From the IMG/VR virus record IMGVR_UViG_3300025101_000138, positions 1 through 27,542 of that record: a stretch of DNA of 27,542 nucleotides. One strand, given 5' to 3'. A model generated the notes under the pieces. The model was not told the DNA's origin. It saw nothing but the letters and a program-made list of their open reading frames with translations, and made no database searches. Made by a program: the position numbers and the translations under genes. The stretch is from a virus. Shown here one piece after another: positions 5,632-15,075 of this stretch (positions within the stretch are counted from its first letter, which is position 1; each line of letters begins with the position of its first letter).

Positions 5632-6636
5632 CTATTCAAAGATTAAGGGCATCGCGTCTTTTGGATCCCCCGTTTGACGGAGACGCTTCATAGCGTCTTT
5701 TCTGGATCGCTCGCTTTGAGATTGTGGACGTTTCTTCGCACCAGCTTTGACTGTGGCAATGCTCTCTTTTTTTCCAGAGGTGGCAGCCGCCTTTTTTTGA
5801 ACCAATTGTCTATAACGCATTGCGTCATGCATCGCTAAAATGTACCGATGATCTCTGACTTTCCCCATTTCTTCCTGGGTAAATCCGTAATACTCGCCAA
5901 CTTCTGAAATTCCCTTTTTAATAGCCTCGCCTTTGTCGGGATGTGCTATGTCCGGCAACCTATCAGTCAGGAGCTGAGCTTGGTTCATGGTGTACTCTTG
6001 TAACCGCTGTTCATTCGCGACCTGTTGGTCTTGATAAATTTTGGTCATTTGAGCGAGCTTGGCATCATACTGAGCTTTACTCTCGTCATACTTGAGCTTT
6101 TCCTGCATGTACCCAATTGGGTCATCATTAAATAACTCACTAGACGGTAGAGTAGGCTCTTGTAAGCCAGTCTCCTTTGCTTGCTCGAAGAACGCCAACA
6201 TTTCTTGGCGTTGCGTGGTTAATGCTTCAATTTCGCTTTTGTAGTTTTTTTCTACGCTGGCAATCTCTTGCATTCTTTTGTTGATGTAACCTTGTCCAGC
6301 CGCACTCTGTTGAAGCTTTTCCAGGGTCCACATCTCTTCTTTACCGTCAATTTTGACGGGGTAGAGATGGTCTGGCGTGTCAACCTGTTCGGTTTCAATT
6401 TCTACATCATCGTCTGCCTCGTACTCAAGCAAATCGCTATCGTCGTCGGCTACTTCTTCTTGGTCCGCTTGCTCAACTGTTTCAGGCTCTTGTTGAGGTA
6501 CTTCTTCAGTTGCCTGGACGGCTTCAGAATTGGTATCTGGTACATTTAAATTTTCGTCACCAGATTGTTCTGGAACTTCTAAAAGTTGCTCCATTGCGTC
6601 ATTCATTGACTGCTCTACTTTGTTAGGCGCTTCCAC
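5632..6636 (-). CDS. Scaffolding protein, 334 aa
   Basis: Scaffolding proteins guide capsid assembly and then leave. The first 90 residues are extremely acidic and disordered (EEVPQQEPETVEQADQEEV, then DDDSDLLEYEADDDVE). A short ordered motif follows (LYPVKIDGKEEMWTLEKL), then a long helical coiled-coil-like section (about 120-290). The C-terminus is basic (KKRPQSQSERSRKDAMKRL), as in known scaffolds, where it binds the coat protein. The order portal, 78-aa gene, scaffold, coat also supports this. The start is a GTG with AAAGGG eight bases upstream. No protease motif is seen. Confidence 0.85.
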   Translation of the reverse strand: MEAPNKVEQSMNDAMEQLLEVPEQSGDENLNVPDTNSEAVQATEEVPQQEPETVEQADQEEVADDDSDLLEYEADDDVEIETEQVDTPDHLYPVKIDGKEEMWTLEKLQQSAAGQGYINKRMQEIASVEKNYKSEIEALTTQRQEMLAFFEQAKETGLQEPTLPSSELFNDDPIGYMQEKLKYDESKAQYDAKLAQMTKIYQDQQVANEQRLQEYTMNQAQLLTDRLPDIAHPDKGEAIKKGISEVGEYYGFTQEEMGKVRDHRYILAMHDAMRYRQLVQKKAAATSGKKESIATVKAGAKKRPQSQSERSRKDAMKRLRQTGDPKDAMPLIFE

Positions 6637-6640
6637 GATA

Positions 6641-6877
6641 CTAACCCTTTCTCATTTCTAATAACGTATCTGCCGTAATTACGGCGTCGAGGTGCGTTAT
6701 CATTTCGTTCATGGCTCGCAATATTGCGTGAGCCTCTTCTCTGCGCTCAATTTCTTCAGCGCTACTTGTTGCAAAAACCTCTTTTTGGTTTTCGCGAACC
6801 TCTTGCAGTAAAAGCTTAAACGTATCGTCATTCATCAATCGCTTAGCGTCTTCAGCTCTTATCTTACTGTTGTCCAT
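6641..6877 (-). CDS. Small helical phage protein between portal and scaffold, 78 aa
   Basis: The protein appears all-helical: AKRLMNDDTFKLLLQEVREN, then EEIERREEAHAILRAMNEM, ending in a short helix. I know similar small proteins encoded between portal and scaffold in short-tailed marine phages, but no function. It overlaps the end of the portal gene by 14 bp and its stop lies four bases before the scaffold start, so the three are probably translated together. A helper role in procapsid assembly is an inference from position. Confidence 0.7.
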   Translation of the reverse strand: MDNSKIRAEDAKRLMNDDTFKLLLQEVRENQKEVFATSSAEEIERREEAHAILRAMNEMITHLDAVITADTLLEMRKG

Positions 6878-8936
6878 TGTTCATTCCTTGTTGTGCAATG
6901 CCGGCAACGGTACGCATTTTATCTTGTTCTGCTTTTATAGCCGCCACGTCCACTGTAGCGCCGTACTGACCGGCAATCTTAGCTGCGTTGACCATCAGGT
7001 CCTGAGCCATCTTATCGCGCTCACGGTCGTCGTCAGCGGCTGCTTTAGTTGCGTCTAACTGAAGCTTAGCCATGTCTGTGCTTACTTTAGCTTGTGCTTT
7101 TATTTGTTCCGCTTGGAGATATGCAGCGTTCGGATCTTGCTGTTGTTGCGCCATTGCCTGTTGTTGCTGTTGTTGCAGGGCAAGCATTTGCTGCTCAATC
7201 TCCTGGTTGATTGGCGCAAAGTATCTGTCGCTGTTTCTTACTCCGTTGACGGCCAGAATATCCGCCAGAGTGTTTCTAATGTTTGTCAGGCTCACTAAAC
7301 CATTTTGTGCGCCGTAGTTCGCATATACTTGCATTTGCAACTGTAGGGCTTGTGTCAGCGCCGCTACGCGCTCATCTTCGCGCCCAGTTCCCAGTCCGAC
7401 ATTGATGCTAACGTCGTAGCTTGTATCCCAAACCCTGGGATCTACCGGAACGTAAACACCGTTAAGTTTCATAAGCTTTTCTTCGTCAATGTTTTTATGT
7501 GCCAACTCAAGCATCAATTTAAATAAATCTTTGAAGCCTTCAGCTAAGTTTCTGCACATGACTTCGACCTGGCCGGCAGCCGCTTCGACCGCCGCTGTTA
7601 CTGCCGATTTTGTTGTGGACTGGAGGGCGTCTGGATTTAATGCGATATTCTGTGTCACGCCACTTTTAGCCTCGACCATTTTATCCAAATAGGTGAGGGC
7701 GTTTAATGTTTGGCCGGCAACGAACGGAATTGCTAAATTTTGGACCGCACCTGGATCAGTCATTCTGATTAGTCCGCCCACCTCATTGTTGAGAAGATCC
7801 TCTACAGAAACTTTTCCGCTGACGAAGCCCATCCTGGGTGAGTTTGTCAAAGCCACATTATCCAGTATTCCGCGAAGCACTGAGGTCGCCGCATCTTGGT
7901 CATCGCATAAAATCTCAGCTAAACTGCGTCCGTAAAACGTGTGCGGCTCCGGATCTATTTCAAGTTTGACTAAAGGAACATGATCGCAGGGCTCGTAGTC
8001 CAACAATTTATAACCTGTTCCGCCACAGATTAATTTATGAAGGACAGGCACTCCAGTGCCGTCAGCGTCAATCCTCATATATGCTTCACTGATTAAAACG
8101 TTCTTCATTGAAGGATCTAAAGCGTTGTCGTCTTCTCCTTCGTCGTTGTAGCCCTGGCGTTGGTAAACTTCTTCCTGGGTAATAGCCGTATCACTATCGT
8201 AACTATCAAGTTCGTAAATTACTTCCGGATCAAAGCCCATAGCCACCACGTCGCCAGCCCTCATTTCAGTACGGTGGCAAACCACATAAGCATCTTCTAT
8301 GCTTTTAGCTTCACGATTAATAAAAAATTCTTCACTAGGTACAGCCTCAATGCAGAGCTCGCCTTTCATTTCTTGGCGGCTAATTTTGAGATCATAATAA
8401 GGCGCTTCTTGTGAGCTTTTCATTACTGACTTTTGACTTAAAACTGTGACTTCTGGATCGTCTACTAATAAAGTCAGTTCCTCCGCCGTCAGATCGGTAA
8501 ACGTGTAAATTTTAGCTTTCGGATATGTTTTGTAATACGCTTTCGCTATTCCTTGTTTTTTAACCAGGGCATCGTGTATTAAATCTGAAAGTATTTTATA
8601 GCCGTTTAGCCTTTGAAATTCGTGATGGATAAAATTTGTAGCCTGCTCAGCCATTGCCACATCTTCCGGACCCCTAGGCACAAATTCAACTGGTTTGTCA
8701 GTACTCATAAAGACCCTCAAAATAGAGGGTTTGGTCGCCTTAATCGTATCACGAACTTTTGTGCTTACTACTTTACTCCGACCCTCTTCATGGCCCAGGT
8801 CCGTTAAGCCTTCCATGTAGCGCATACTCTTTAGGCGCTCCTGGCTTATCTCTTGCTCGACAAAATCGACAGCGTCCTTGATTGCTTGGGAAACAATGTT
8901 TTCTACTTCGTCGAATGTTTTTTCTTTTAATTCCAT
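6864..8936 (-). CDS. Portal protein, P22-like, 690 aa
   Basis: The portal is the dodecameric ring at one capsid vertex that passes DNA. The N-terminal section (RYMEGLTDLGHEEGRSKVVS, then VRDTIKATKPSILRVF and VEFVPRGPEDVAMAEQATNF) fits the P22-type portal pattern of GRS-VV, P-L and V-F-P blocks. The length is near that of P22 gp1. A Gln-rich stretch at about 588-601 precedes a long helical C-terminus, comparable to the P22 barrel, ending in MNNGQQ. AAGGA six bases upstream supports the ATG. It is followed by the 78-aa gene and the scaffold. The assignment is firm at family level, less so for the exact subfamily. Confidence 0.9.
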   Translation of the reverse strand: MELKEKTFDEVENIVSQAIKDAVDFVEQEISQERLKSMRYMEGLTDLGHEEGRSKVVSTKVRDTIKATKPSILRVFMSTDKPVEFVPRGPEDVAMAEQATNFIHHEFQRLNGYKILSDLIHDALVKKQGIAKAYYKTYPKAKIYTFTDLTAEELTLLVDDPEVTVLSQKSVMKSSQEAPYYDLKISRQEMKGELCIEAVPSEEFFINREAKSIEDAYVVCHRTEMRAGDVVAMGFDPEVIYELDSYDSDTAITQEEVYQRQGYNDEGEDDNALDPSMKNVLISEAYMRIDADGTGVPVLHKLICGGTGYKLLDYEPCDHVPLVKLEIDPEPHTFYGRSLAEILCDDQDAATSVLRGILDNVALTNSPRMGFVSGKVSVEDLLNNEVGGLIRMTDPGAVQNLAIPFVAGQTLNALTYLDKMVEAKSGVTQNIALNPDALQSTTKSAVTAAVEAAAGQVEVMCRNLAEGFKDLFKLMLELAHKNIDEEKLMKLNGVYVPVDPRVWDTSYDVSINVGLGTGREDERVAALTQALQLQMQVYANYGAQNGLVSLTNIRNTLADILAVNGVRNSDRYFAPINQEIEQQMLALQQQQQQAMAQQQQDPNAAYLQAEQIKAQAKVSTDMAKLQLDATKAAADDDRERDKMAQDLMVNAAKIAGQYGATVDVAAIKAEQDKMRTVAGIAQQGMNNGQQ

Positions 8937-8945
8937 TGTTTTTCC

Positions 8946-11183
8946 TTACTTACCTGAACCAAAAACTAAGCCAGTTGTCCTGGCAAATTGCGCGTTAATA
9001 GCGTCTTGGATTTCTTCATCTGTCGCTGCCGCACCGCCAGGACCAGCTCCGATACTAGGGAATTGTGTAGTGCGACCACTAGCAGCAATTTGCGCTCTAG
9101 CGCCTCCAACAAACTCTCTTAGCAATCTAATACCAAAAGCTCTTGTCATGTACGCACCGACATTTGTTGCCCCAAATGCAGCCGCAAGTTTGCCAGCGGC
9201 ATTAAATGCAGCATTAGCTGAGTTAGAGGCGTTAACTGCACCTCCGGTTGCTCTAGCTGAAACATTTGCAAACTTGTCTATCAACTCTATTTCTCTAGGC
9301 GTAAAAAGGTTTTTCAACATGCCTGGATTTTTCGTCATTAAATCTTTGTAGTTTTTACGGAACATGACGCCTGAAAATTTATCTACGCCGCCTTTTGAAG
9401 TTTTTCCTGCTTGAGTAAGTCTTAAAAATGCTTCTTGTCTTATTTGGTTCCATTGCTCGATTGGAAGTTTATTTTTTAAAGTTATAAGTTGCCTGGCCAC
9501 TTGAGGATTGGTTGAGATTTTAGAACTTCCAGTTGACGCATTAAAAATAAAGTTGGCGGCGGCTTCTGGAGATATTTTTAATGAGCTTTTCGTGCCGTCT
9601 TTAATAGTGTCTTCTGTAAGGGCGCTTAATATACCACCTTTTGAATTCCAAGTATTAGTAAATTCTTTGTAATTTTTTATTGCTGCTAACCATTTTACGA
9701 CGGCTGTATCATCGCCATATATCAAAGTGCTTTCCAAGGCCTGAGTTAACTCTTTATCAAAGAGTTCATTTAAAAACCCAGCGGATGACCCAGACTGTCC
9801 CATTTCCTTGCTTTGATTTGTAATTCTTTTTCTTAATGCGAAAAGCTCCCTGACATCTCCTCCGTCAGAAATAATTTTTCTCATTTGATCTATAAACTTT
9901 GCCGTTTCAGTCACATTCGATAACTCAAAATTTTCAGCCATGTCCTTGGTTATTCTGTCAACCATAACATCGCCTTCAAGTTGATCTAAAAATGCAGGAC
10001 CACTTGATCTGGCTTCCTTGTACAAATCATTGGCAACTCTATCGGCTACCTCTTTTTGATTTACGAGAGCAGCTTGCGCACCAGGTCCAGCCTCACCAAT
10101 ATTTGTTATTTTTTCAGATCCCCTAGCTATGTCATCTTGTATTGCTGGTATATTCGCCTGGAGAGCATCTTGAACTTTCGCCTGGGCACCAGCCATTGTT
10201 CGTTCTGCACTATCTCCAAATGCGCCACTAGCGGCAGCGTCTTCAAATAACTGCGCCCCTTTAGATCCAGTAATTGTTGCAGTCGTTAATGGGACGGGAA
10301 CGGGTAGGGTTTCCGCGTCAACTAATCTTTGTGCCTCCAAAGGATCTATTTTTTGTTTAACTTTTGCACTTATTTTTCCCAAAGTATCTTTTGTAACAGT
10401 CTCTGGGTCTATTCCGGCATCTTGGAGTTGTTTGGCGATTTTTGGGTCTAACACACCGTTCGCGTCAAACATAGCGTTTGGATTGCTTCTAAATACGTTG
10501 ACAACCTTTGCGCCCATGTCGGCAATTTTGTTACCAACAACACCACCAAAAATACCAAAAATAGGATCTGTCACTTTATATTTAGCATTTGAAAGTTTTG
10601 AGCTTATAGCTTCAACTAATCCAGCCTCAGTCATACCAATTAGTCCGCTGCCGCCTATACCGGTTACGGGAACACCAGCAGCTCCACCAGTATAAGCTAT
10701 CGCTTGACCAGCAGTTATAGCTCCAGCCGCCTGCATTAAATCTGTAACGTCTAAACCTTTTGGGTTTGGATAAAATCTTGTAAATTGCTTAGTTGGTTTG
10801 CCGTCTATGTAGTGAGGCACAATAGCAACCAGGTTTCCAAAGCTGTCTTTCATAAATTCAGCGTCAGGTATTATTTCTTTAATGCCGGATTGTAACCTAT
10901 CGTCACTGGCAGTAGTTGCTAAAAGAGTGACCATTTTGGTTGCCTCTTTCATTGGCAAACCTAATTTAGCTTGATGAGCTAAAGGTATAGTCTCATCACG
11001 CTGGCCGCCCTTAAACCAGTCAATTACATCTTTAGTTTTATCGCCGACTGTCTGGAAAAAAGTTTTGTCTTCTTGCCCAGTAAACTTCATTACTGCCTCT
11101 CGGATTTCATCCTGAGACATGGTGCTTGGAAATTCCAAGATAGTGTCACCAACCTCGACTTCTATGATGTTTTGCTCTGCCAT
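8946..11183 (-). CDS. Large virion protein, probable DNA-ejection protein, 745 aa
   Basis: The N-terminus holds a short beta motif (DTILEFPSTMSQDEIREAV) of a type often found at the start of phage virion proteins. A small, Gly/Ala-rich apolar region follows at about 150-200 (AAGAITAGQAIAYTGGAAG, GIGGSGLIGMTEAGLVEAI), and then long helical sequence. A second Ala/Gly-rich area lies near the C-terminus. Length, composition and position next to the SleB-like protein and the portal suggest an ejection protein comparable in role to P22 gp16/gp20. That is an inference without a clear family match. Its ATG overlaps the preceding TAA as TAATG. Confidence 0.7.
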   Translation of the reverse strand: MAEQNIIEVEVGDTILEFPSTMSQDEIREAVMKFTGQEDKTFFQTVGDKTKDVIDWFKGGQRDETIPLAHQAKLGLPMKEATKMVTLLATTASDDRLQSGIKEIIPDAEFMKDSFGNLVAIVPHYIDGKPTKQFTRFYPNPKGLDVTDLMQAAGAITAGQAIAYTGGAAGVPVTGIGGSGLIGMTEAGLVEAISSKLSNAKYKVTDPIFGIFGGVVGNKIADMGAKVVNVFRSNPNAMFDANGVLDPKIAKQLQDAGIDPETVTKDTLGKISAKVKQKIDPLEAQRLVDAETLPVPVPLTTATITGSKGAQLFEDAAASGAFGDSAERTMAGAQAKVQDALQANIPAIQDDIARGSEKITNIGEAGPGAQAALVNQKEVADRVANDLYKEARSSGPAFLDQLEGDVMVDRITKDMAENFELSNVTETAKFIDQMRKIISDGGDVRELFALRKRITNQSKEMGQSGSSAGFLNELFDKELTQALESTLIYGDDTAVVKWLAAIKNYKEFTNTWNSKGGILSALTEDTIKDGTKSSLKISPEAAANFIFNASTGSSKISTNPQVARQLITLKNKLPIEQWNQIRQEAFLRLTQAGKTSKGGVDKFSGVMFRKNYKDLMTKNPGMLKNLFTPREIELIDKFANVSARATGGAVNASNSANAAFNAAGKLAAAFGATNVGAYMTRAFGIRLLREFVGGARAQIAASGRTTQFPSIGAGPGGAAATDEEIQDAINAQFARTTGLVFGSGK

Positions 11184-12748
11184 TATATAAAACTCTTAGT
11201 TTCCATATCCCATCGTAAACGTTTTGGGCCCGTGTCTGTGTCACTATCGTCAATACTAAATCTTTGTATGATTGCATCGACTTCTTGTGGAATTAATGAT
11301 TGCTGCTCTAATTGACCCATCTGATCATTAGCTTCTTTGAAAGTAATATCACCAGTCGAATAATTTCTGACTATTTTGGCTCTAGCTATGTCAAACGCAG
11401 CTTTTTTCTGAAAAACAGAAATGATAGCAACGTTAGCTTCTGGAGTATTTTTTAAACTTCCAAAACCATCAAGCATTGCGTTAAATTCAGTATCTGACGT
11501 AGAGCCTGAACCTTCCACTCGTAAAGTTGGAGCGATACGTTTTATAATGCTTTGTCGTAAAGCTGATACATCATTAAACTCTGGAAAATTTTCTGCTAGG
11601 CGACCCTGCAAAGGGCCACTTGGAGCTAACGGAGCAAGCCTGGCTAAAATTTCTAAATCGACGGAAAGCTGGGCCGCTGCGTTTCCTTGGCTCATCATTG
11701 CCGCCCATTGATCTCCCGTTGCGCCCATAAGTTTTTCTAATAATTTATTTTCTGCTTTCGCGCCTCCAGGCATAATAATTTCGTTTTTTATGCCGCCACC
11801 ACCAACTGGAGTTGCTTTGATTATTGTACCTTCATCGTCATATTCAACGTTGTAAAGTTTGCCTTCTTCTATATTTACATTGTCAGGAAAAGCTTGTTTC
11901 AGTTCTGATCCTGGTAAAGTACCTTTTTTAGTTTTTGGATTTATCATACTGGAAGTTACTTGCTGCATTATAGAAGTTATCATCGCAGGATTGTTTCTGG
12001 CCATTTCAGCAAGTTTAGGATCAATAGTTTCTAGATATTCAATTGTTTTATTTGTTTGACGCAGCTTTTTCCTTTCTTGAATGTCATTGGCTGCTAACTG
12101 CATTAACGGAGCAAACTGTTGAGGCTGGCCGCTTAACTGCATTAAGCCAATTGCTAATCGGTCCGACGCGTCTGGATCTCGGCCTGTTACAGCATTTTTA
12201 AGTTGATCAAATCCACCACCAACAGCGTTGCCTAGCATTTTAAACAATGGGTTTGAGTTCGCTCCATTTTGACTTGGGTCAGCCGAGTTTCTAGATGTTG
12301 CGTTCATAACGGGATTATTAAAACCTGTTTCCATCGATGCTTCCTTATCATTTGGGATACCAAAAACGTGGTTCCCTATCGTTTTCCAATTACCTCCAGC
12401 ATCTTTCCCCCATGATGGGTTTACTATGTCAGGGTTATAAAAGTGAGTAGCGCCGCCCGTAGGGTCATTGTAATTTGCGTCCAGCAATTGGTCTGCCACT
12501 GAATAGGCCGACGCAGTTGGCGTAAAATCCATATTTTGACCCTGTTGTCCGTCAGCGTATCCTGTTGATTTATTCCAAGCGGAAAATTGACCAGGCTGTA
12601 AAATTACATCATGCAATTTATTTGGATATTTGCCGCTCATTAATCTATTCATAATTACTGAGCCCACGGAAAGCATACCCAGCGGACCTTGGTTGCCAGC
12701 TTCAGCTTGCAGTGTTTTTGCTAATATATCTCTAGCAGTCAGTTGCAT
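11183..12748 (-). CDS. Virion protein with N-terminal SleB-like cell-wall hydrolase domain, 521 aa
   Basis: Residues 7-132 fit the SleB/Hydrolase_2 family: LAKTLQAEAGNQGPLGM with candidate catalytic Glu16, GSVIMNRLMSG, the HDVILQPGQFSAW block, then GGATHFYNPD and IGNHVFG. Such enzymes cut peptidoglycan. The rest, about 135-521, is a helical virion-type protein without recognised motifs. Its place among structural genes, far from the endolysin, suggests it travels in the particle and opens the wall locally for DNA entry, like the lytic domain of T7 gp16. The start lies two bases after the upstream stop. The domain call is strong; its virion location is inferred. Confidence 0.85.
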   Translation of the reverse strand: MQLTARDILAKTLQAEAGNQGPLGMLSVGSVIMNRLMSGKYPNKLHDVILQPGQFSAWNKSTGYADGQQGQNMDFTPTASAYSVADQLLDANYNDPTGGATHFYNPDIVNPSWGKDAGGNWKTIGNHVFGIPNDKEASMETGFNNPVMNATSRNSADPSQNGANSNPLFKMLGNAVGGGFDQLKNAVTGRDPDASDRLAIGLMQLSGQPQQFAPLMQLAANDIQERKKLRQTNKTIEYLETIDPKLAEMARNNPAMITSIMQQVTSSMINPKTKKGTLPGSELKQAFPDNVNIEEGKLYNVEYDDEGTIIKATPVGGGGIKNEIIMPGGAKAENKLLEKLMGATGDQWAAMMSQGNAAAQLSVDLEILARLAPLAPSGPLQGRLAENFPEFNDVSALRQSIIKRIAPTLRVEGSGSTSDTEFNAMLDGFGSLKNTPEANVAIISVFQKKAAFDIARAKIVRNYSTGDITFKEANDQMGQLEQQSLIPQEVDAIIQRFSIDDSDTDTGPKRLRWDMETKSFI

Positions 12749-12750
12749 TA

Positions 12751-13467
12751 CTAGACTGGACCTTTTGGCATCATGTACAACAGAGATCCCAGTGTTCCTA
12801 TTAAACCTGGATTGTCAGTTGTAGTTGAGGACGTGGAAGACGGAGTGGAATTTATTACGTTTCCAAACATGTCAACCATGCCGTAGGGATAATTAGCGTA
12901 GTTTGAGAAATCGCCCCTCGCGGCGTCGATAAGAGCTTGCTGATTATTTTGTTGCAATAAACCTTGGTTAAGCATGTCACCAGTTATTGCTCTGCTTGCG
13001 TCAAACGCTCCGCCGGCTAAGTTACCTAGTTGGTTGGCAGCATTTAATCGATTAGTTCTATCCGCCATAGCAGTGTTTAAACCTTGCAATCGCAAGTTAC
13101 CCAAAGTGTTAGCAGCCATTCGCCCGTACTCAGCGTTAGTCACACCTTCAGCTACGGCTTGCCTGGAACCACCATATGCGCCAGCTCCTTGCGCTTGCGC
13201 CCCTAAGTTGTTGATTGCCATTTGACGTTGACGCTCAATGTCTTGAGCAGTGTTATCGACAACTTCATCCATGTAGGGGTTCATAAATAGGCCGTCATTA
13301 AGCGGAGCAGCTATCGCGTAATTAGTCGCGTCCATAGCATTAATTAAGCCCTGGCCAGCATATTGGTTTATATTAAATGGTTGTGGAGATCCTGAGACTG
13401 GTTGCATGGCACCGTTGTTTGGCGCTGCTTGAGGTACTCCGCCTCCTTTTGACCCTTGCCCTGCCAT
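12751..13467 (-). CDS. Probable DNA-ejection or internal virion protein, 238 aa
   Basis: The N-terminal 35 residues are Gly/Pro/Gln-rich and disordered. The core is a long helical segment rich in Ala, Gln, Asn and Gly (AINNLGAQAQGAGAYGGSRQ, VAEGVTNAEYGRMAANTLGN, then NRLNAANQLGNLAGGAFD). I associate this pattern with ejection or internal proteins of short-tailed phages. Near the end is a Ser/Thr-rich linker (TPSSTSSTTTD) and an apolar tail (LIGTLGSLLYMMP). GAGGAATTC upstream and direct contact with the previous stop support the ATG. The function is inferred from context and composition. Confidence 0.7.
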   Translation of the reverse strand: MAGQGSKGGGVPQAAPNNGAMQPVSGSPQPFNINQYAGQGLINAMDATNYAIAAPLNDGLFMNPYMDEVVDNTAQDIERQRQMAINNLGAQAQGAGAYGGSRQAVAEGVTNAEYGRMAANTLGNLRLQGLNTAMADRTNRLNAANQLGNLAGGAFDASRAITGDMLNQGLLQQNNQQALIDAARGDFSNYANYPYGMVDMFGNVINSTPSSTSSTTTDNPGLIGTLGSLLYMMPKGPV

Positions 13468-14685
13468 TTATGAATTCCTCGCAAATAGTCCGACAGCGAA
13501 AAATTGTGCGCTGCGGAGTGTGAATGTTAACGCGCCTCGAAGGTCGCGTTTCTTGCCGGTAGCAAATGCAATGTAACGTTTAAATTCGTCGTAATGCTCA
13601 GACGCTTTGCCTTGCTCAATTTTACGTCTGCCCAGGCATCGATATCCCCGACGGATAGTTTCTCCCCACCACTTGTCGTGGAGTTTTCTCATACACCAAA
13701 CTTCAGCTTCTCGACGTGTCTGGTAGTTATAAACTCCGGTCGAAACTGCATGGGTAGCAATAACGCAACCTTCATTTACGGATGACTTTGGCAAATCTTC
13801 TTTGGCAGTTCCTCTTGTTGGCGGTCTTATCGAATTTGTTGGTTCTGAGCCGTCAGAAACATATCCACCAGTAGCTGGATTGTAACGCATTCCTGGAGGT
13901 GCAGAAGCAACCATACTTGCTAGTGACGGATTATTACCTGGATTGTTTATTCCACCAATCCGGTAAGTTGGATCACCTATCCCAAACGGTTTTGGGCCTT
14001 TACTTGCTGCTAGTGCAATATTTTCTAAATCGCCGCCTATTAATGACAAATGTCCTGGCGTATCCATGCCGTCGATGTAGTCCGTAGCTCTGGCATTGTA
14101 ATCAAGCTCACCTAAACTTTCATAACCAGAAACAGTTCTCATATCTTTTTCGCGAAATTTAGGCATTCTATCACTTGTAAACTGTCCTGTTACTGGATCG
14201 TATGGCATACGATCACTCCATCTTCTTTTAGTTGGAGCTACAGCTCCTTGCATCATCGGATCGCCGCTACTTGTGGCGCGAAGGGTATTCGGAGATGCAG
14301 CCACTGTTTGACCGGTAACAGGGTCTATAAAAAAGCTGTCAATGTAAGAAGCTTGACCAGGGCGATCAGCTATAAACTCTCCAGTGATAGCATCATACAC
14401 CGGCTTTGCACTGTATCCAGTAACACCACCATAATTTACAGCGTCTGGCATGTTACCGCCGGCAGCCGTATCTGTCGGAGCGGTTAGCCCAAGCATGCTT
14501 GCCAGGTCAGACGTATTTGCAAACGCAGCATTTTGCATTGGAGTAAAAGCAGCGCGAGTAGGGCCGTAAGTTAAAGGCACCGGTCCAATACGGCTTACTT
14601 CTTCAGCTAACCTTAAATTTCTTCTGGCAGCATCCTCCAACCAGTCTGGAATTTCCGCTTTTTGTGTTGAACTGGCTTTACCCAT
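13468..14685 (-). CDS. Virion protein with DPVTGQ repeats and CFI-box-like C-terminus, 405 aa
   Basis: Four copies of a short hairpin-like motif occur: YDAITGEFIADRPG (97-110), IDPVTGQTVAASPN (120-133), YDPVTGQFTSDRMP (162-175) and YNPATGGYVSDGSE (268-281). After a Ser/Pro-rich linker, residues 306-405 form a compact, Cys- and Trp-containing domain starting GCVIATHAV, which recalls the CFIATAA start of CFI-box C-terminal domains. It continues with REAEVWCMRKLHDKWWGE and ends in an apolar helix (SAQFFAVGLFARN). No enzymatic role is known to me. The gene lies between ejection candidates and tail genes. AAGGAGA before the ATG fixes the start. Confidence 0.7.
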   Translation of the reverse strand: MGKASSTQKAEIPDWLEDAARRNLRLAEEVSRIGPVPLTYGPTRAAFTPMQNAAFANTSDLASMLGLTAPTDTAAGGNMPDAVNYGGVTGYSAKPVYDAITGEFIADRPGQASYIDSFFIDPVTGQTVAASPNTLRATSSGDPMMQGAVAPTKRRWSDRMPYDPVTGQFTSDRMPKFREKDMRTVSGYESLGELDYNARATDYIDGMDTPGHLSLIGGDLENIALAASKGPKPFGIGDPTYRIGGINNPGNNPSLASMVASAPPGMRYNPATGGYVSDGSEPTNSIRPPTRGTAKEDLPKSSVNEGCVIATHAVSTGVYNYQTRREAEVWCMRKLHDKWWGETIRRGYRCLGRRKIEQGKASEHYDEFKRYIAFATGKKRDLRGALTFTLRSAQFFAVGLFARNS

Positions 14686-15075
14686 CTAAATCTCCTTAAC
14701 AAAACTACTGTGCATGGGTTTCCATCCATGCTCTGCCAAAGGCTTTTTCCATCCAAATCGTCCCGTCATGTTTAATGCCTCACACCCTTGACCTTTTGCC
14801 CAGGATATCACGTCTTCATGCATACCTAAAATTTCTGTGAGATCGCCGCCTCCAAGAAAAATATTTAACACTTTCATTTTTGGATATTTTATTATTTCTG
14901 TGACTAAACAACTGTTCTCAGCAGGCCAAAGTTGCATTGTTCCTTTATACAAACCTTCATAAACATCAATGAGGTCATGTGTGCCGCCAGTATATTCTAA
15001 AGCAGCTTCAATATATTTCTTACATCTATTAAACTCTTTAGTTCCTAAAAAGTCGTTAGGGCTACTCGTTTCCAT
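14686..15075 (-). CDS. GNAT-like acetyltransferase homologue in the tail operon, 129 aa
   Basis: The arrangement is helix, then strands (NSCLVTEIIKYPKMKVLNIF), a GGGD loop, a helix (HEDVISWAKGQGC) and a C-terminal 'GRFGW...EHGWKPM' block. This resembles the short GNAT-fold proteins seen in phage structural regions, where the last block corresponds to the end of the acetyl-CoA fold. The canonical Q/RxxGxG/A pyrophosphate loop is not clear; GGGDLTEILG takes its place, so activity is uncertain. The ATG lies 31 bp inside the preceding gene with GGAAG upstream. It may modify a phage or host protein, or be a structural derivative of the fold. Confidence 0.6.
   Translation of the reverse strand: METSSPNDFLGTKEFNRCKKYIEAALEYTGGTHDLIDVYEGLYKGTMQLWPAENSCLVTEIIKYPKMKVLNIFLGGGDLTEILGMHEDVISWAKGQGCEALNMTGRFGWKKPLAEHGWKPMHSSFVKEI

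Noticed and set aside
7134-7175. CAG/CAA-type trinucleotide repeat as a mobile or unstable element
   Set aside because: It simply encodes the Gln-rich segment of the portal protein with mixed codons; nothing suggests a separate element.
8878-9351. 157-aa plus-strand ORF opposite the portal and ejection genes
   Set aside because: It lies antisense to two well-supported genes, lacks a ribosome binding site and has low-complexity Ala/Pro composition typical of a shadow frame.
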